DNA of 64,000 nucleotides from Candidatus Gastranaerophilales bacterium (GTDB lineage: Bacteria > Cyanobacteriota > Vampirovibrionia > Gastranaerophilales > Gastranaerophilaceae). The stretch's first letter is position 1; every line of letters starts with the position of its first letter. Below are positions 51,830 to 60,804 of this stretch, one piece after another. The notes under the pieces were generated by a model. It was not told the origin of the DNA, made no database searches, and saw only the letters and a program-made list of their open reading frames with translations. Made by a program: the position numbers and the translations under genes. Location of the stretch: NCBI GenBank assembly GCA_944326555.1, contig CALVEK010000014.1, forward strand, positions 1-64,000, read 5' to 3'.

Positions 51830-51851
51830 TGTTAACCTCTTTTTTGTTTTT

Positions 51852-53414
51852 TTATGAATTATCTCTAAAGTTATTCAAGTCAATTATTTTGTTTACTTCT
51901 TGCGGAACGTAGTATGGGCAAGAATTCCACAAAATAGTATCCAAAGGCATATCTGATTCTTTTTGTAGTATAAGTCTGTTGCAGTAACCTTTTACCATGT
52001 TTGTCGAACCGTCCATTTTTAGGTTAAAGTAGCCGCAAGACTGGCAAATTTTTATTCTAAATCCATGCTCGTTGAGTTTATCTGATACTTCTTTTATCGC
52101 ATCAACCATACGAATTTGAGAAGATGAAGAGTATTTTTTCTTTTTGAATCTGAAAACTGCTTTTACAAGACCGCTTTCGGATATCAAGTCAAGTTTACAA
52201 GCCAAATTGTTTCTACCATCTGTTACATAAACGTCAACAGTTGAGCATTCTCTATTTTCATCTTTTTTATTATTGATTTTATCAATTATCGTCCCAATTA
52301 CAGGAACATGGAAAAATATCTTTAATAGTGAATAAAACGGGTATAGTAACAAATATAATATGTTTTCTTTTCCGATTTTTGATGTGAAAAGAGATGTTAT
52401 AAATGCAACAAAAAGTATAACCCCCATTGCAAATACAAATGAGTAGTCAAAGAAGAAATAATAGTTATATGTAAAAGCAAATATGCTAAAGTATATCAAC
52501 ATCAAAAACCAGAAGTTTGGTGCCAGTATACTAAACATAAATTCTCCAAATTTTAGATTTGATTTGAATATTAATCCCAAACAGTGCCATACAAGAGACA
52601 GTTTGAATGATATAGAAGGTTTTCTGTCATTGAAATTGTCTATGGATGTATAAGTTTTTACAAGCGGGCAAAATTTTGGTATAAAGCCGTTTCTGACTAG
52701 TAATGTTGTATATTTAAGTTCGCTGTTAATATCTTTAAAATCTACACATTTTATCTTATCAAGCACATCTTTTCTAACAATAAAAACATCAGAATCTACA
52801 ACAGAAGCGAGCCCCATAAGCGAGCGGCCGCAATTGAATATTCTGTCTATATAAGAGTGAGATGTTGTTTTGATTTTGTTCAATAAAGATTTTGTTCTTA
52901 CAATGTAATCTGTTGAACCAATCAGTATATTTTCTCCTGAGAGATTTGCATTAATTGATGCCAAGAAATTTTCATCTATGTATCTGTTAGCATTTAAGAA
53001 CACGAATGCATCAACATTTTGATAAGAAAGAAGGCCTTCTAACAACCATGATACAGCTTCGTCTCTGCCGACAGGTGCATTTTCTCCGACTCTCCATATT
53101 TTTGCACCGCCAATAAATTCAAGTATGTTTGAGGAATTGTCTGTGCAGTGGTCCAGTATGATATGTGTTTGATAATTATCTTTGGGGTAGTTTTGTTTAT
53201 TTAATGCTTCCAATAATGGAACAATAGTTGCTTCATTATTTCTTGCATAGATTATCAATATCATATTGTTTGGTTTTGATGCAGCATTATATTTTTGTTT
53301 TATCAAAAATTTCTTTGCTTTGGTGCTGTTAAATACACAAACTGCATAGTACAGGATGTAAACAATTACATATACAAAAAGTATAATCAGTAAATTAAGT
53401 AAAAAGTTAACCAT
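51852..53414 (-). CDS. membrane GT2-like protein with altered metal site
   Basis: The 520-aa protein has an N-terminal membrane helix, a GT2 domain (MILIIYARNNEATIVPLLEA, DHCTDNS), and a middle with three to four membrane helices (MLIYFSIFAFTYNYYFFFDY, AMGVILFVAFITSLF, LYPFYSLLKIFFHVPVIGTI). The DxD site expected near residue 145 reads FLNANRYI, i.e. N-x-N. The later ED motif reads INSEL, and the QxxRW helix is not seen. It may be inactive or use a different metal mechanism. The tail contains a Cys pair (CQSC), perhaps zinc-binding. GAGGAA precedes ATG. Confidence 0.72.
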   Translation of the reverse strand: MVNFLLNLLIILFVYVIVYILYYAVCVFNSTKAKKFLIKQKYNAASKPNNMILIIYARNNEATIVPLLEALNKQNYPKDNYQTHIILDHCTDNSSNILEFIGGAKIWRVGENAPVGRDEAVSWLLEGLLSYQNVDAFVFLNANRYIDENFLASINANLSGENILIGSTDYIVRTKSLLNKIKTTSHSYIDRIFNCGRSLMGLASVVDSDVFIVRKDVLDKIKCVDFKDINSELKYTTLLVRNGFIPKFCPLVKTYTSIDNFNDRKPSISFKLSLVWHCLGLIFKSNLKFGEFMFSILAPNFWFLMLIYFSIFAFTYNYYFFFDYSFVFAMGVILFVAFITSLFTSKIGKENILYLLLYPFYSLLKIFFHVPVIGTIIDKINNKKDENRECSTVDVYVTDGRNNLACKLDLISESGLVKAVFRFKKKKYSSSSQIRMVDAIKEVSDKLNEHGFRIKICQSCGYFNLKMDGSTNMVKGYCNRLILQKESDMPLDTILWNSCPYYVPQEVNKIIDLNNFRDNS

Positions 53415-53671
53415 TTTATTCCTCGTTATGAGCCTTTATCTTGATAAGATGTTTATATACGGTTGGGGGTGTGGCTCATTTTATCTTTATGAGTAAAATT
53501 CTATAAAAAAAATATTCAAAAATCCAGTAAAAGCGAAAAACTCGTACATAAAGACTAATTTATAATTCTTAATAAATCTGATAATATTATTAAGTTAATA
53601 AAAATAATACCGATAATAATTAGTGTGTTATTTTGTAGAAATCTTGTGTTTTTGTGTTTGAGGGTTAATCT

Positions 53672-54739
53672 ATGGAAAATCAGGAATTTAATCAAAAGTC
53701 TTCAATTATGCAAAAGGAAATTTTTGAGCAACCGGGTGTTGTGAAGAATTTGCTTGAGAGATACATTGGACCTGATGAGCGGATAAAAATAGATTTGCCG
53801 GAAAAAATTGACAACATAGTAATAGTTGCAAGCGGTTCTTCTTACAACTGTGCAGCCATAGCGGCACCTTTGTTTATTGAATTTGCTGATATTCCTTGTG
53901 AGTACGAGTATTCCAGTGAGTTTGTTCTTCAAAAAAAACATTTTATTACACCTGATTCTCTTTATATTTTTGTATCTCAGTCAGGAGAAACTTCTGACAC
54001 ACTTAACGCATTAAAGATGATTAAGCAAAAGGGTGTAAAAACCATGTGTATAACAAACGCACAAAATTCTACAATGTGGAATCTTTGTGATTATAGAGTT
54101 CTTTCTGATGCTGGGGAGGAAAAAAGCATTGCCTCTACAAAGGCCCTGACTGCACAAATTTTGTGTTCTATTCTTATTCTTCTGAAAATAAAAGCTAAAG
54201 ATGGAGAAGATATTTCAGGATATTTAAATACAATGCGCAGATTACCTGCCTACCTTGAGAGAATAAAATGTGATTTTGACAAAATAAAAGCGGCTGCTCA
54301 ATTGGTTTCGCAATTTAATAATATTTCGATTCTTGGCAACAAAAACTATTATCCCGTTGCAAAAGAAGGGGCTTTAAAGATTAAAGAAACTTGCTATCTA
54401 AATGTAATGGCATATCCTTTTGGTGAATTTATGCACGGGCATGTTGCTGTTTTAAACCAAAAGTCAATAGTTATTGCCATTATTGATGAAGAAAATGCCG
54501 AGTTTGCTCAAAGAAATTTAAAGAAAATAAGACAAGATTATAATCCTCAAATTGTTTGCATAACAAGTGTTCAGGATGTAAAATCAGGGGATTTGAATAT
54601 ATATATAAAAACAAAAAGAAAGCTCAAGGCAATCTTCGGTTCTCTTTTAACTTTACAATTGATTGCCTGTGAATTGGCTTCTATACTTAAAAAGAATCCC
54701 GACAAACCACATGGACTTAAAAAGGTTGTTAAGGATTAA
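53672..54739 (+). CDS. GlmS-like SIS-domain isomerase without glutaminase
   Basis: The 355-aa protein has two SIS domains as in the isomerase half of glucosamine-6-phosphate synthase: MQKEIFEQPGVVKNLL, VASGSSYNCAAIAAP, FVSQSGETSDTLNALKM, GEEKSIASTKALTAQI, GNKNYYPVAKEGALKIKETC, AYPFGEFMHGHVAVL and a C-terminal NPDKPHGLKKVVKD. The N-terminal Gln-amidotransferase domain is absent. Homologues of this type include the deaminase NagB-II and fructoselysine deglycase. Glucosamine-6-phosphate as substrate fits the nearby wall enzymes but is unproven. GAGGG precedes ATG. Confidence 0.88.
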   Translation: MENQEFNQKSSIMQKEIFEQPGVVKNLLERYIGPDERIKIDLPEKIDNIVIVASGSSYNCAAIAAPLFIEFADIPCEYEYSSEFVLQKKHFITPDSLYIFVSQSGETSDTLNALKMIKQKGVKTMCITNAQNSTMWNLCDYRVLSDAGEEKSIASTKALTAQILCSILILLKIKAKDGEDISGYLNTMRRLPAYLERIKCDFDKIKAAAQLVSQFNNISILGNKNYYPVAKEGALKIKETCYLNVMAYPFGEFMHGHVAVLNQKSIVIAIIDEENAEFAQRNLKKIRQDYNPQIVCITSVQDVKSGDLNIYIKTKRKLKAIFGSLLTLQLIACELASILKKNPDKPHGLKKVVKD

Positions 54740-54796
54740 GTTACTCGAAAAATTTTTGCTAATGTCCTTGTCGCAAATTTTTAATTAAAAAATATC

Positions 54797-54810
54797 TCCA
54801 AGACATTGGA
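54797..54810 (-). terminator. intrinsic terminator of the 58-aa gene
   Basis: TCCAA-TGTC-TTGGA on the minus strand, followed by GATATTTTTT, 6 bp beyond the small gene's stop. Confidence 0.6.
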
Positions 54811-54815
54811 AGTTA

Positions 54816-54992
54816 TTAACATGCTCTGCTTCTTCTCATCAAATCAGAAAGTTTTACTTCTTTGTTAACCCTTTTTTTCGGTTTGCTAATAATAGTTCTT
54901 GTAGTCTTTTTAAAGCCTGAAAGACCAACCATTGTTGAACGTTCTTCTTTTAGCATGCACAGCTCTTTTACAAAATTAATAAGTTCTCTCAC
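54816..54992 (-). CDS. small basic protein, 58 aa, GTG start
   Basis: The small protein begins MRELINFVKELCMLKEERST and continues with a basic segment KKTTRTIISKPKKRVNK, ending LMRRSRAC. It is supported by AAAGGA 6 bp before the GTG and by a terminator right after the stop. Function unknown; the charge suggests RNA, DNA or ribosome binding. Confidence 0.65.
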   Translation of the reverse strand: MRELINFVKELCMLKEERSTMVGLSGFKKTTRTIISKPKKRVNKEVKLSDLMRRSRAC

Positions 54993-55094
54993 GATAATTC
55001 CTTTCTTATGCGGTTGATAACCGGACTTATGTTAATAATAAGTTAATACGTAATTATTCTTTTTTTAACCTCCTCTTATGGTATATTGTTGACT

Positions 55095-55805
55095 ATGACA
55101 GAAGAACTTCAAATAATAAACGAAATTGAAAAAGCCGCAAAGTTATGCGAAAAATCATACGAACACGATGAAATTATAAACGTAATAAGTGGTGAGAATG
55201 ATTTTGAAAAACAAATTTGTCTTTTAAAATTGGATTATTTAGCCGATGAAAAAGAGTGTAATTTACTTGTGTTTCAATTAACGGAACACCATGGACTGAT
55301 AAGAGAAGCTGCGGCTATAAAAATTAGTGAATTTTTAAATGATGGAAAATATAAGCATCTCTTTTTAAATAATTATTGTGTAGAGTCTTTTTTAAAGGCT
55401 GTTAATGATATAAATCCAAATATCTGTCGTTTGATATGCTCTGTTCTTCACACCCTTCTTTCTTCTGAAGAAGAATACAAAAAAATGTTCCTTAACCTTT
55501 TATATAAAAGGTTTGATACTATTTTTTGTGAACTGGAAAAACTCAAAAGAAGTAACTGGTACACAAAAAAACTTTTTAATCTCTACTGGTGTCTTGAGGC
55601 TCTTGCGATGCTTAATGTTTGTGTTGATGAGAATCTGGAATTCGTTCTTACACAGGCATGCAAGGTTAGAGACTATACTATAAGAGAAAAAGCTGCTATG
55701 GTTATTTCTTCATTAAACGGCACATCAGAAGCTGTCAATGATTTAAAAACCAAACTTAAACAAGATGATAATTTTTATGTAAAACGATATGCCGCTTATT
55801 TTTAG
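55095..55805 (+). CDS. HEAT-like helical repeat protein
   Basis: The 236-aa protein is made of helical pairs. Units are visible at ~50-110 (CNLLVFQLTEHHGLIREAAA, LFLNNYCVESFLKAV) and ~180-236 (QACKVRDYTIREKAAMVIS, LKQDDNFYVKRYAAYF), in HEAT/PBS-lyase-like style. It probably binds another protein. ATG at 55095 lies 7 bp after a TATATT, with no ribosome binding site, so leaderless start is likely. It runs directly into rimI. Confidence 0.7.
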   Translation: MTEELQIINEIEKAAKLCEKSYEHDEIINVISGENDFEKQICLLKLDYLADEKECNLLVFQLTEHHGLIREAAAIKISEFLNDGKYKHLFLNNYCVESFLKAVNDINPNICRLICSVLHTLLSSEEEYKKMFLNLLYKRFDTIFCELEKLKRSNWYTKKLFNLYWCLEALAMLNVCVDENLEFVLTQACKVRDYTIREKAAMVISSLNGTSEAVNDLKTKLKQDDNFYVKRYAAYF

Positions 55806-55823
55806 TATTTTATGTTTTTAAGT

Positions 55824-55829
55824 TAAAAT
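55824..55829 (+). promoter_or_regulatory. -10-like element directly before rimI
   Basis: TAAAAT ends 6 bp before the rimI ATG, the same distance as at lepA; -35 is weak (TTTAGT, 17 bp away). Suggests a leaderless start. Confidence 0.35.
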
Positions 55830-55835
55830 GGTTTT

Positions 55836-56360
55836 ATGCAGATAAAGATAAGAAATATGGACAAAAAAGATGTCGATGATGTTGTGAGATTGGAGGCTCT
55901 TTCTTATGGAGAACATCATTGGTCAAAAGAGTCTTTTTATAATGAGTTGGCAAATAATCTTGCTCATTACTATTGTGCCGTAAATTCAGAAACCAACGAA
56001 TTGCTTGGATATACTGGATGTTGGCATATCTTTGATGAAGCCCATATTACAACACTTTCTGTTCACCCCGATTACAGAAAAAAAGGCGTTGCTCAGAGGC
56101 TTTTGTTCTCTGTGATTGATGATTGTTATAAAAAAAAGATTAAATACATAACGTTGGAAGTTAGAGAATCAAATGTTCCTGCGATTTCTCTGTACGAAAA
56201 AAACGGTTTTAAATCCATCGGAACCAGAAAAAATTATTATCAGGATAATAATGAGAATGCATTGATAATGTTTACCGAAAATATTTGGTACGAAAAGTTT
56301 AAAACATTGTATAATAAATTACACAGCGAATTTCACCAAAGAGAGGGCTGTAATGATTAA
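55836..56360 (+). CDS. rimI: ribosomal-protein-alanine N-acetyltransferase-like GNAT
   Basis: The 174-aa GNAT protein has RNMDKKDVDDVVRLEALSYG, the acetyl-CoA loop THLSVHPDYRKKGVAQRLL-type sequence (TTLSVHPDYRKKGVAQRLL), LEVRESNVPAISLYEKNGFK and IGTRKNYYQDNNENALIM. RimI acetylates the N-terminal Ala of S18; substrate here inferred. Overlaps bioY by 8 bp. Confidence 0.9.
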   Translation: MQIKIRNMDKKDVDDVVRLEALSYGEHHWSKESFYNELANNLAHYYCAVNSETNELLGYTGCWHIFDEAHITTLSVHPDYRKKGVAQRLLFSVIDDCYKKKIKYITLEVRESNVPAISLYEKNGFKSIGTRKNYYQDNNENALIMFTENIWYEKFKTLYNKLHSEFHQREGCND

Positions 56361-57009
56361 TACAAAAAGATTAAAAGAAGAACTCGATGCATTTAACGCT
56401 GAAAACAAGAAACTGAGAATTACAATGGGGACTCTTGTTGTAATGGGTTGGTGTGTTTTTCTTATAATAATTGCCACCTTCACCCAACTGGATTTTAATC
56501 ATTACATTTTGTCTATCCCTCCTCACAATGGATCTTGGTTAAAGATGAAACATTGTGTTTATATTCCACAGGTCCCTGTAATATTTTTTATTGCAGCTTT
56601 GATAGGAAAAAGGTTTGGAATGACTGCTGTATCCATATATATTTTACTTGGACTTACTTTTTTCCCTATTTTTGCTTTAGGTGGTGGCCTCGGATACATT
56701 TTTCAGTATAATTTCGGGTATATTTTGGCTTATTTACCGGCTGTGTTTATTGTTTCTTTTATGCTAAAGGATAAATTTAATTATTTATCGATACTCAAAG
56801 CTGATATTATGGGGCTTTTGACCATTCACATTGTTGGAATTTTTTATTTGATACTTATGGCAATTATACATCAGGATTCGTTTTCTAATGTAATTGGGTG
56901 GATAGTTATGCAAAGTGGACCAAAGATGATTTATGACTTTGTTTTTGGCTATTTTGCTATACTTCTATCAAAACCTGTAAAACAAGTATTGTGGTTATCC
57001 ATGGGTTAA
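56353..57009 (+). CDS. bioY: BioY-type biotin uptake S component
   Basis: The 218-aa membrane protein has five to six helices. PQVPVIFFIAALIGKRFG, SIYILLGLTFFPIFALGGGLG and YNFGYILAYLPAVFIVSF match BioY (alGkr.G, LGl...PvFa.GGG, p.tGYilgf). It binds biotin at the outer face and works with the EcfTAA' module or alone. The N-terminal 30 residues (KRLKEELDAFNAENKKL) form an extra basic helix. A biotin auxotroph is suggested but not proven. Confidence 0.88.
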   Translation: MINTKRLKEELDAFNAENKKLRITMGTLVVMGWCVFLIIIATFTQLDFNHYILSIPPHNGSWLKMKHCVYIPQVPVIFFIAALIGKRFGMTAVSIYILLGLTFFPIFALGGGLGYIFQYNFGYILAYLPAVFIVSFMLKDKFNYLSILKADIMGLLTIHIVGIFYLILMAIIHQDSFSNVIGWIVMQSGPKMIYDFVFGYFAILLSKPVKQVLWLSMG

Positions 57010-57017
57010 CAATTATT

Positions 57018-58373
57018 TTATTTTAGTCTTGTGTATGATACAAGTTTGCTTACGTCTGAATTCCATTCGTTTTGCCATTTGTGGATAATAACATCTGCAG
57101 GAGTTTTGCCTTTTTCTACTAATTCAATTATTGGATTCAAAAATTTTTCTTCGTTATTTTGATTTTGTTTTAAAGATTCATAAGATATATTTATAATTTC
57201 TTTTGCTATGTCTCTTAGCTTATGGTTTTTAATTTTTATATCCAACCCTTTTTGTGGCGTTTGGGATCTCAAATACGCAAAATCAAAGAAAGAGAAATCT
57301 TTTAAAACACAATCAACTTCATCCATAGCGGAATTATTATATATTATTCCTTTCCAAAATGCAGGTATAGAGCTAATTAAGTCTGAACATTGGTTGTCGT
57401 GGTTTCTTATTTCTATATAATTTTTAAATCTGACATCAGGAAAATATAAGCTCAGATGAAGATGCCAATCTTTGATTGTTGCGTGGTAATCTTCATATCC
57501 GTTTTTTAAAAATTGTCTAAATGTTGTGTTTTCAACTTTAATTGCTTTTTTTTGCCCGTTTTGGCTGCGTTCAATAAATATCATAGGTACGTCCAAGAGT
57601 ATTTGGGCGTAATTATTGAAAGAAAAGTCATTTTTTTGAAATGCTTTTGCACTTACAAGCCCGCATCTTGAATTGTCTGTTTCTAGCCAAGCTGCAGCTC
57701 TGTTTGATTTTAGTTTTGTTAATCTTCCGTTTCTAATTGGAGAGTTTGAAAATACGGCACTTATTATTGGTGATAGCTTTAATGCTGTTGAAAATTTTTT
57801 CATAGCATCACTTTCACTGCTGTAATCCAAACTTACTTGGATTCCTGCGGATTCTCTCATCATCACAAGCGGTTTTTTCGCTACGGTAGGAAGATATTTT
57901 GTCATATATTCATATCTTTTTTTGGGGATTATGTTTATGTTTCTGTATGTAGAAACTGGCTGTATTCCATAACCAAGCCAGTATATTCCGTATTTTTCTG
58001 CAGAGATAGATGTTGTTCTATTGTAATTTTCAACATATTGTTTTATATCTTTTATATTAGATTTTGGGTTTAGGCTTAACTCTGTTTGAGACCCGGGTTC
58101 AAGTGTTATTGTCCCATCAGTTCCGTCCAGTCCTATTAGTGCATTGTTTTCGTATATGCCCTGCCATTTGCCGTTTTTATATTCCGATAAAAACCTTGCA
58201 ATATCCTGGTAACTTGCTGCTTTATAGGTGTCTTTTCGGACAGGGATTTTTTCAAATTCTAATCCTACATTTTTATCTTTGCAGGATTTAATGCCGGAAT
58301 AAAATATTTCACAAAGTTGTGCTTCATTTGTTATTAAATTTTCTTCAGTTTCAATATTAATATGTTTTAACAT
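57018..58373 (-). CDS. gshA: glutamate-cysteine ligase, plant/cyanobacterial type (GCS2)
   Basis: The 451-aa enzyme has VGLEFEKIPV (ATP-grasp-like Glu), GLDGTDGTITLEPGSQTELS (substrate loop), YGIQPVSTYRNINIIPKKRY, MMRESAGIQVSLDYSSE and AVFSNSPIRNGRLTKLKSNR. This is the GCS2/EgtA-like family of Cyanobacteria, plants and Proteobacteria. It makes gamma-glutamylcysteine. The start overlaps the gshB end by 7 bp, so both are coupled. Of anaerobes few keep glutathione synthesis, so this is a lineage marker. Confidence 0.92.
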   Translation of the reverse strand: MLKHINIETEENLITNEAQLCEIFYSGIKSCKDKNVGLEFEKIPVRKDTYKAASYQDIARFLSEYKNGKWQGIYENNALIGLDGTDGTITLEPGSQTELSLNPKSNIKDIKQYVENYNRTTSISAEKYGIYWLGYGIQPVSTYRNINIIPKKRYEYMTKYLPTVAKKPLVMMRESAGIQVSLDYSSESDAMKKFSTALKLSPIISAVFSNSPIRNGRLTKLKSNRAAAWLETDNSRCGLVSAKAFQKNDFSFNNYAQILLDVPMIFIERSQNGQKKAIKVENTTFRQFLKNGYEDYHATIKDWHLHLSLYFPDVRFKNYIEIRNHDNQCSDLISSIPAFWKGIIYNNSAMDEVDCVLKDFSFFDFAYLRSQTPQKGLDIKIKNHKLRDIAKEIINISYESLKQNQNNEEKFLNPIIELVEKGKTPADVIIHKWQNEWNSDVSKLVSYTRLK

Positions 58374-59374
58374 AAAGATGCAGGTATTTTTCCTTGTTTT
58401 AATTCAATAAGTGATATGATTTTATCCATTAGAATGTCTTGGAAACGCTCATTATTGTGGGCATTTATTTCTCTTATGAAGTAGCAAGGACTTGTAACAT
58501 TAATTTCTATTATCTTTCCGTCAATGACATCAAGGCCTGCCATGTATAACTCTACTGCATTAAGTCTTTTTGCAACTTCTTGAGCCATTTGTTTTTCTTC
58601 TTCCGTAAGAGTTGCTGTTTTAAAATATTTGTCAGAATGTTCATTGAATTTAAAATCATCCTTACCCGGGAGTTTTATAATACATTCATCAAATACATGT
58701 TCGCCCAATATCAAAATTCTTTTGTCGCCGCCTATGGCACCATCCAGATATTTTTGTACCATTACCATCGTTTTGCCGTTGTTTGTAAGGTTTTTGACAA
58801 TTGTATTTATGTTTTTTTCGTGTGTGTCAACGTAATATACTCCTCCGCCAAAACACATGTTTAACGGTTTTATTATTGCTTTTTTATGCTCCTTGATAAA
58901 AGATTTTATTTCTTCTGCATTGGTTGTAACTATATTTTCAGGAACATGTTCGGGAAAATAATTGATGTGAAATTTTTCGTTAAAATTTTTGACCGCAATA
59001 GGATTGTTAATTACTATCGTTGTTTCTGAATTAACGTAGTCAAATACGTTGCAAGCATTTATGTAGTCAATATCAACAGGAGGATCTGGACGGAAGAATA
59101 CAACATCAAAATGGTCAATTATGTGTTTTTTCGGTTCTTCTTTTTTGTAGAAAATGTTTCCGTCTTTTAGATATGCTTCATAGCAATTAGCCATTGCCAC
59201 ATTGCCTTCTGTCATTAGGCCGCTTTTTATACAAACAAAAACTTCAAAATCTCTTTCCAATAATCCTTTTATCATCCAAAAGTTTGTAACAAGATCATTG
59301 AATTCGAAGTATTTTAACTCTAAATCGTCTATAACAAAGAGTACCGTTTGTGTCAAATTTGTATTTATTGTCAT
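58367..59374 (-). CDS. gshB: glutathione synthetase
   Basis: The 335-aa protein from MTINTNLTQT is an ATP-grasp enzyme: VFFRPDPPVDIDYINA, VINNPIAVKNFNEKFHINYF, AIIKPLNMCFGGGVYYV (ATP loop), VQKYLDGAIGGDKRILILG and EINVTSPCYFIREINAHNN. It adds glycine to gamma-glutamylcysteine. GGGGGAC lies 5 bp before ATG; a start 6 codons earlier lacks this. First gene of the pair. It is divergent from gloA by 173 bp. Confidence 0.95.
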   Translation of the reverse strand: MTINTNLTQTVLFVIDDLELKYFEFNDLVTNFWMIKGLLERDFEVFVCIKSGLMTEGNVAMANCYEAYLKDGNIFYKKEEPKKHIIDHFDVVFFRPDPPVDIDYINACNVFDYVNSETTIVINNPIAVKNFNEKFHINYFPEHVPENIVTTNAEEIKSFIKEHKKAIIKPLNMCFGGGVYYVDTHEKNINTIVKNLTNNGKTMVMVQKYLDGAIGGDKRILILGEHVFDECIIKLPGKDDFKFNEHSDKYFKTATLTEEEKQMAQEVAKRLNAVELYMAGLDVIDGKIIEINVTSPCYFIREINAHNNERFQDILMDKIISLIELKQGKIPASLC

Positions 59375-59547
59375 AATGTCCCCCATAGTCATGAATAACT
59401 ATATATCAGTCTGACTAAAAAATACAATGCCATGGTATGATTAATTCATAAGGCTGATTGCAAAAAATTGTTTAGGTGAAATTTTTTGATTGGCTTTGTT
59501 CACAAAATACAATGATAAAAAAACAAATAAGTAAAAAGGAGTCTATT

Positions 59548-59928
59548 ATGAAAATATTACACGCAATGATAAGAGTTAAAGATATAGATAAATCAATGAA
59601 ATTTTATACTGAATTGTTGGGGCTAAAAAAAACACATGAAATAAAATTGGAAGATTGTATTTTACATTTTTTAAAAGGTGAAGATAGTGATTTTGAAATT
59701 GAGTTAACACAAAATTTTGAAAATCCTGAATCCGGTTATACAAATGGTAATGCTTTTGGACACTTTGCCGTTGAAACAAAAAATATGGATGATTTTGTTA
59801 AAAAAGTAGAGTTTATGGGGTTAGAGTTTTTGTATGAGCCATTTGTAATGGAAGAAGCAGCTTCTAAAATTGCATTTATCAAAGACCCTGATGGTAATGA
59901 AATAGAGATTATAGAAAAGTTGAATTAA
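59548..59928 (+). CDS. gloA: lactoylglutathione lyase (glyoxalase I)
   Basis: The 126-aa protein has the four metal ligands His5, Glu52, His72 and Glu120 (LHAMIRVKD, ELTQNF, GHFAVETKN, DPDGNEIEIIE). Glyoxalase I isomerises the hemithioacetal of methylglyoxal and glutathione. AAGGAG lies 8 bp before the ATG at 59548. The open frame 24 codons upstream has no ribosome binding site. It neighbours gshAB, which makes its cofactor. Confidence 0.93.
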   Translation: MKILHAMIRVKDIDKSMKFYTELLGLKKTHEIKLEDCILHFLKGEDSDFEIELTQNFENPESGYTNGNAFGHFAVETKNMDDFVKKVEFMGLEFLYEPFVMEEAASKIAFIKDPDGNEIEIIEKLN

Positions 59929-59943
59929 AGATTTGGAGAAACT

Positions 59944-60804
59944 ATGGCTCATATTCATTGGTATCCGGGACATATTGCAAAGGCAGAAAAAAAGTTAAAA
60001 GAGTTGATAAACTTAGTCGATGTTGTGATTGAAGTTATTGACGCTCGTATCCCTCAAAGTTCTGTGTATCCGAATATAGAAAAATTGCTTGGTGAAAAAC
60101 CAAGACTGATTGTTCTTAATAAGTCAGACTTGGCGGACGATGCACAAACAAAAATCTGGAAGAAGTATTTTGAAGCCAAAACAGGTTACCCTGTGATATC
60201 TTCTTGTGCATCAAAGAACAATGATATTTCGATAATTGTGAATAAAGTCATAGAATTGGCAAAACCCAAAATAGATAAATTGGTTGCAAAAGGTCTGCTG
60301 CCAAGGCCTGCAAGGGTTGTTGTGGTTGGTATGCCAAATGTAGGGAAATCCAGCATAATAAATAAGTTAATTAAAAAAGGAAAAACAAAGGTAGGTGCCA
60401 AAGCCGGCGTAACAAGACAACAGCAGTGGGTGAGAGTTAATCCTAAAATCGATTTGCTTGATACTCCCGGTATAATTCCTCTAAAACAAGAAGATCAACT
60501 AAAGGCAGGCAAGTTGGCGATGGTTAATTCGGTTAGCGAAAATGCTTACGAAAATGAGGAAGTCGCTCAAGAATTACTTGATATTCTAAAAGATAAATAC
60601 CCAGATGAAGTAAAATCTTATTATAAGCTGGAAGACGACTTTTCTTTGAGTGCCGTTGCCAAAAGTAGAAATTGGATAGTGAAAAATAACGAACCTGATA
60701 TTCCAAGGACTGCAGTTATGGTGCTTACTGATTTTAGAGACGGTCGTATAGGCAAATTTACGCTTGATGAAACAGAAATTCTAGAAAACAAAGATGCAAA
60801 CTAA
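59944..60804 (+). CDS. rbgA: ribosome biogenesis GTPase A
   Basis: The 286-aa circularly permuted GTPase has HIHWYPGHIAKAEKKLKEL at the N-terminus, NKSDL (G4), VGMPNVGKSSIINKL (G1) and DTPGI (G3) in the order G4-G1-G3 expected of YlqF/RbgA. It matures the 50S subunit. GGAGA lies 6 bp before ATG. Overlaps rnhB by 11 bp. Confidence 0.97.
   Translation: MAHIHWYPGHIAKAEKKLKELINLVDVVIEVIDARIPQSSVYPNIEKLLGEKPRLIVLNKSDLADDAQTKIWKKYFEAKTGYPVISSCASKNNDISIIVNKVIELAKPKIDKLVAKGLLPRPARVVVVGMPNVGKSSIINKLIKKGKTKVGAKAGVTRQQQWVRVNPKIDLLDTPGIIPLKQEDQLKAGKLAMVNSVSENAYENEEVAQELLDILKDKYPDEVKSYYKLEDDFSLSAVAKSRNWIVKNNEPDIPRTAVMVLTDFRDGRIGKFTLDETEILENKDAN

Noticed and set aside
54740-54790. AAAAATTTTTGC...GCAAATTTTT as a terminator of the SIS gene
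   Set aside because: The stem is imperfect and almost all A-T, so too weak to annotate.
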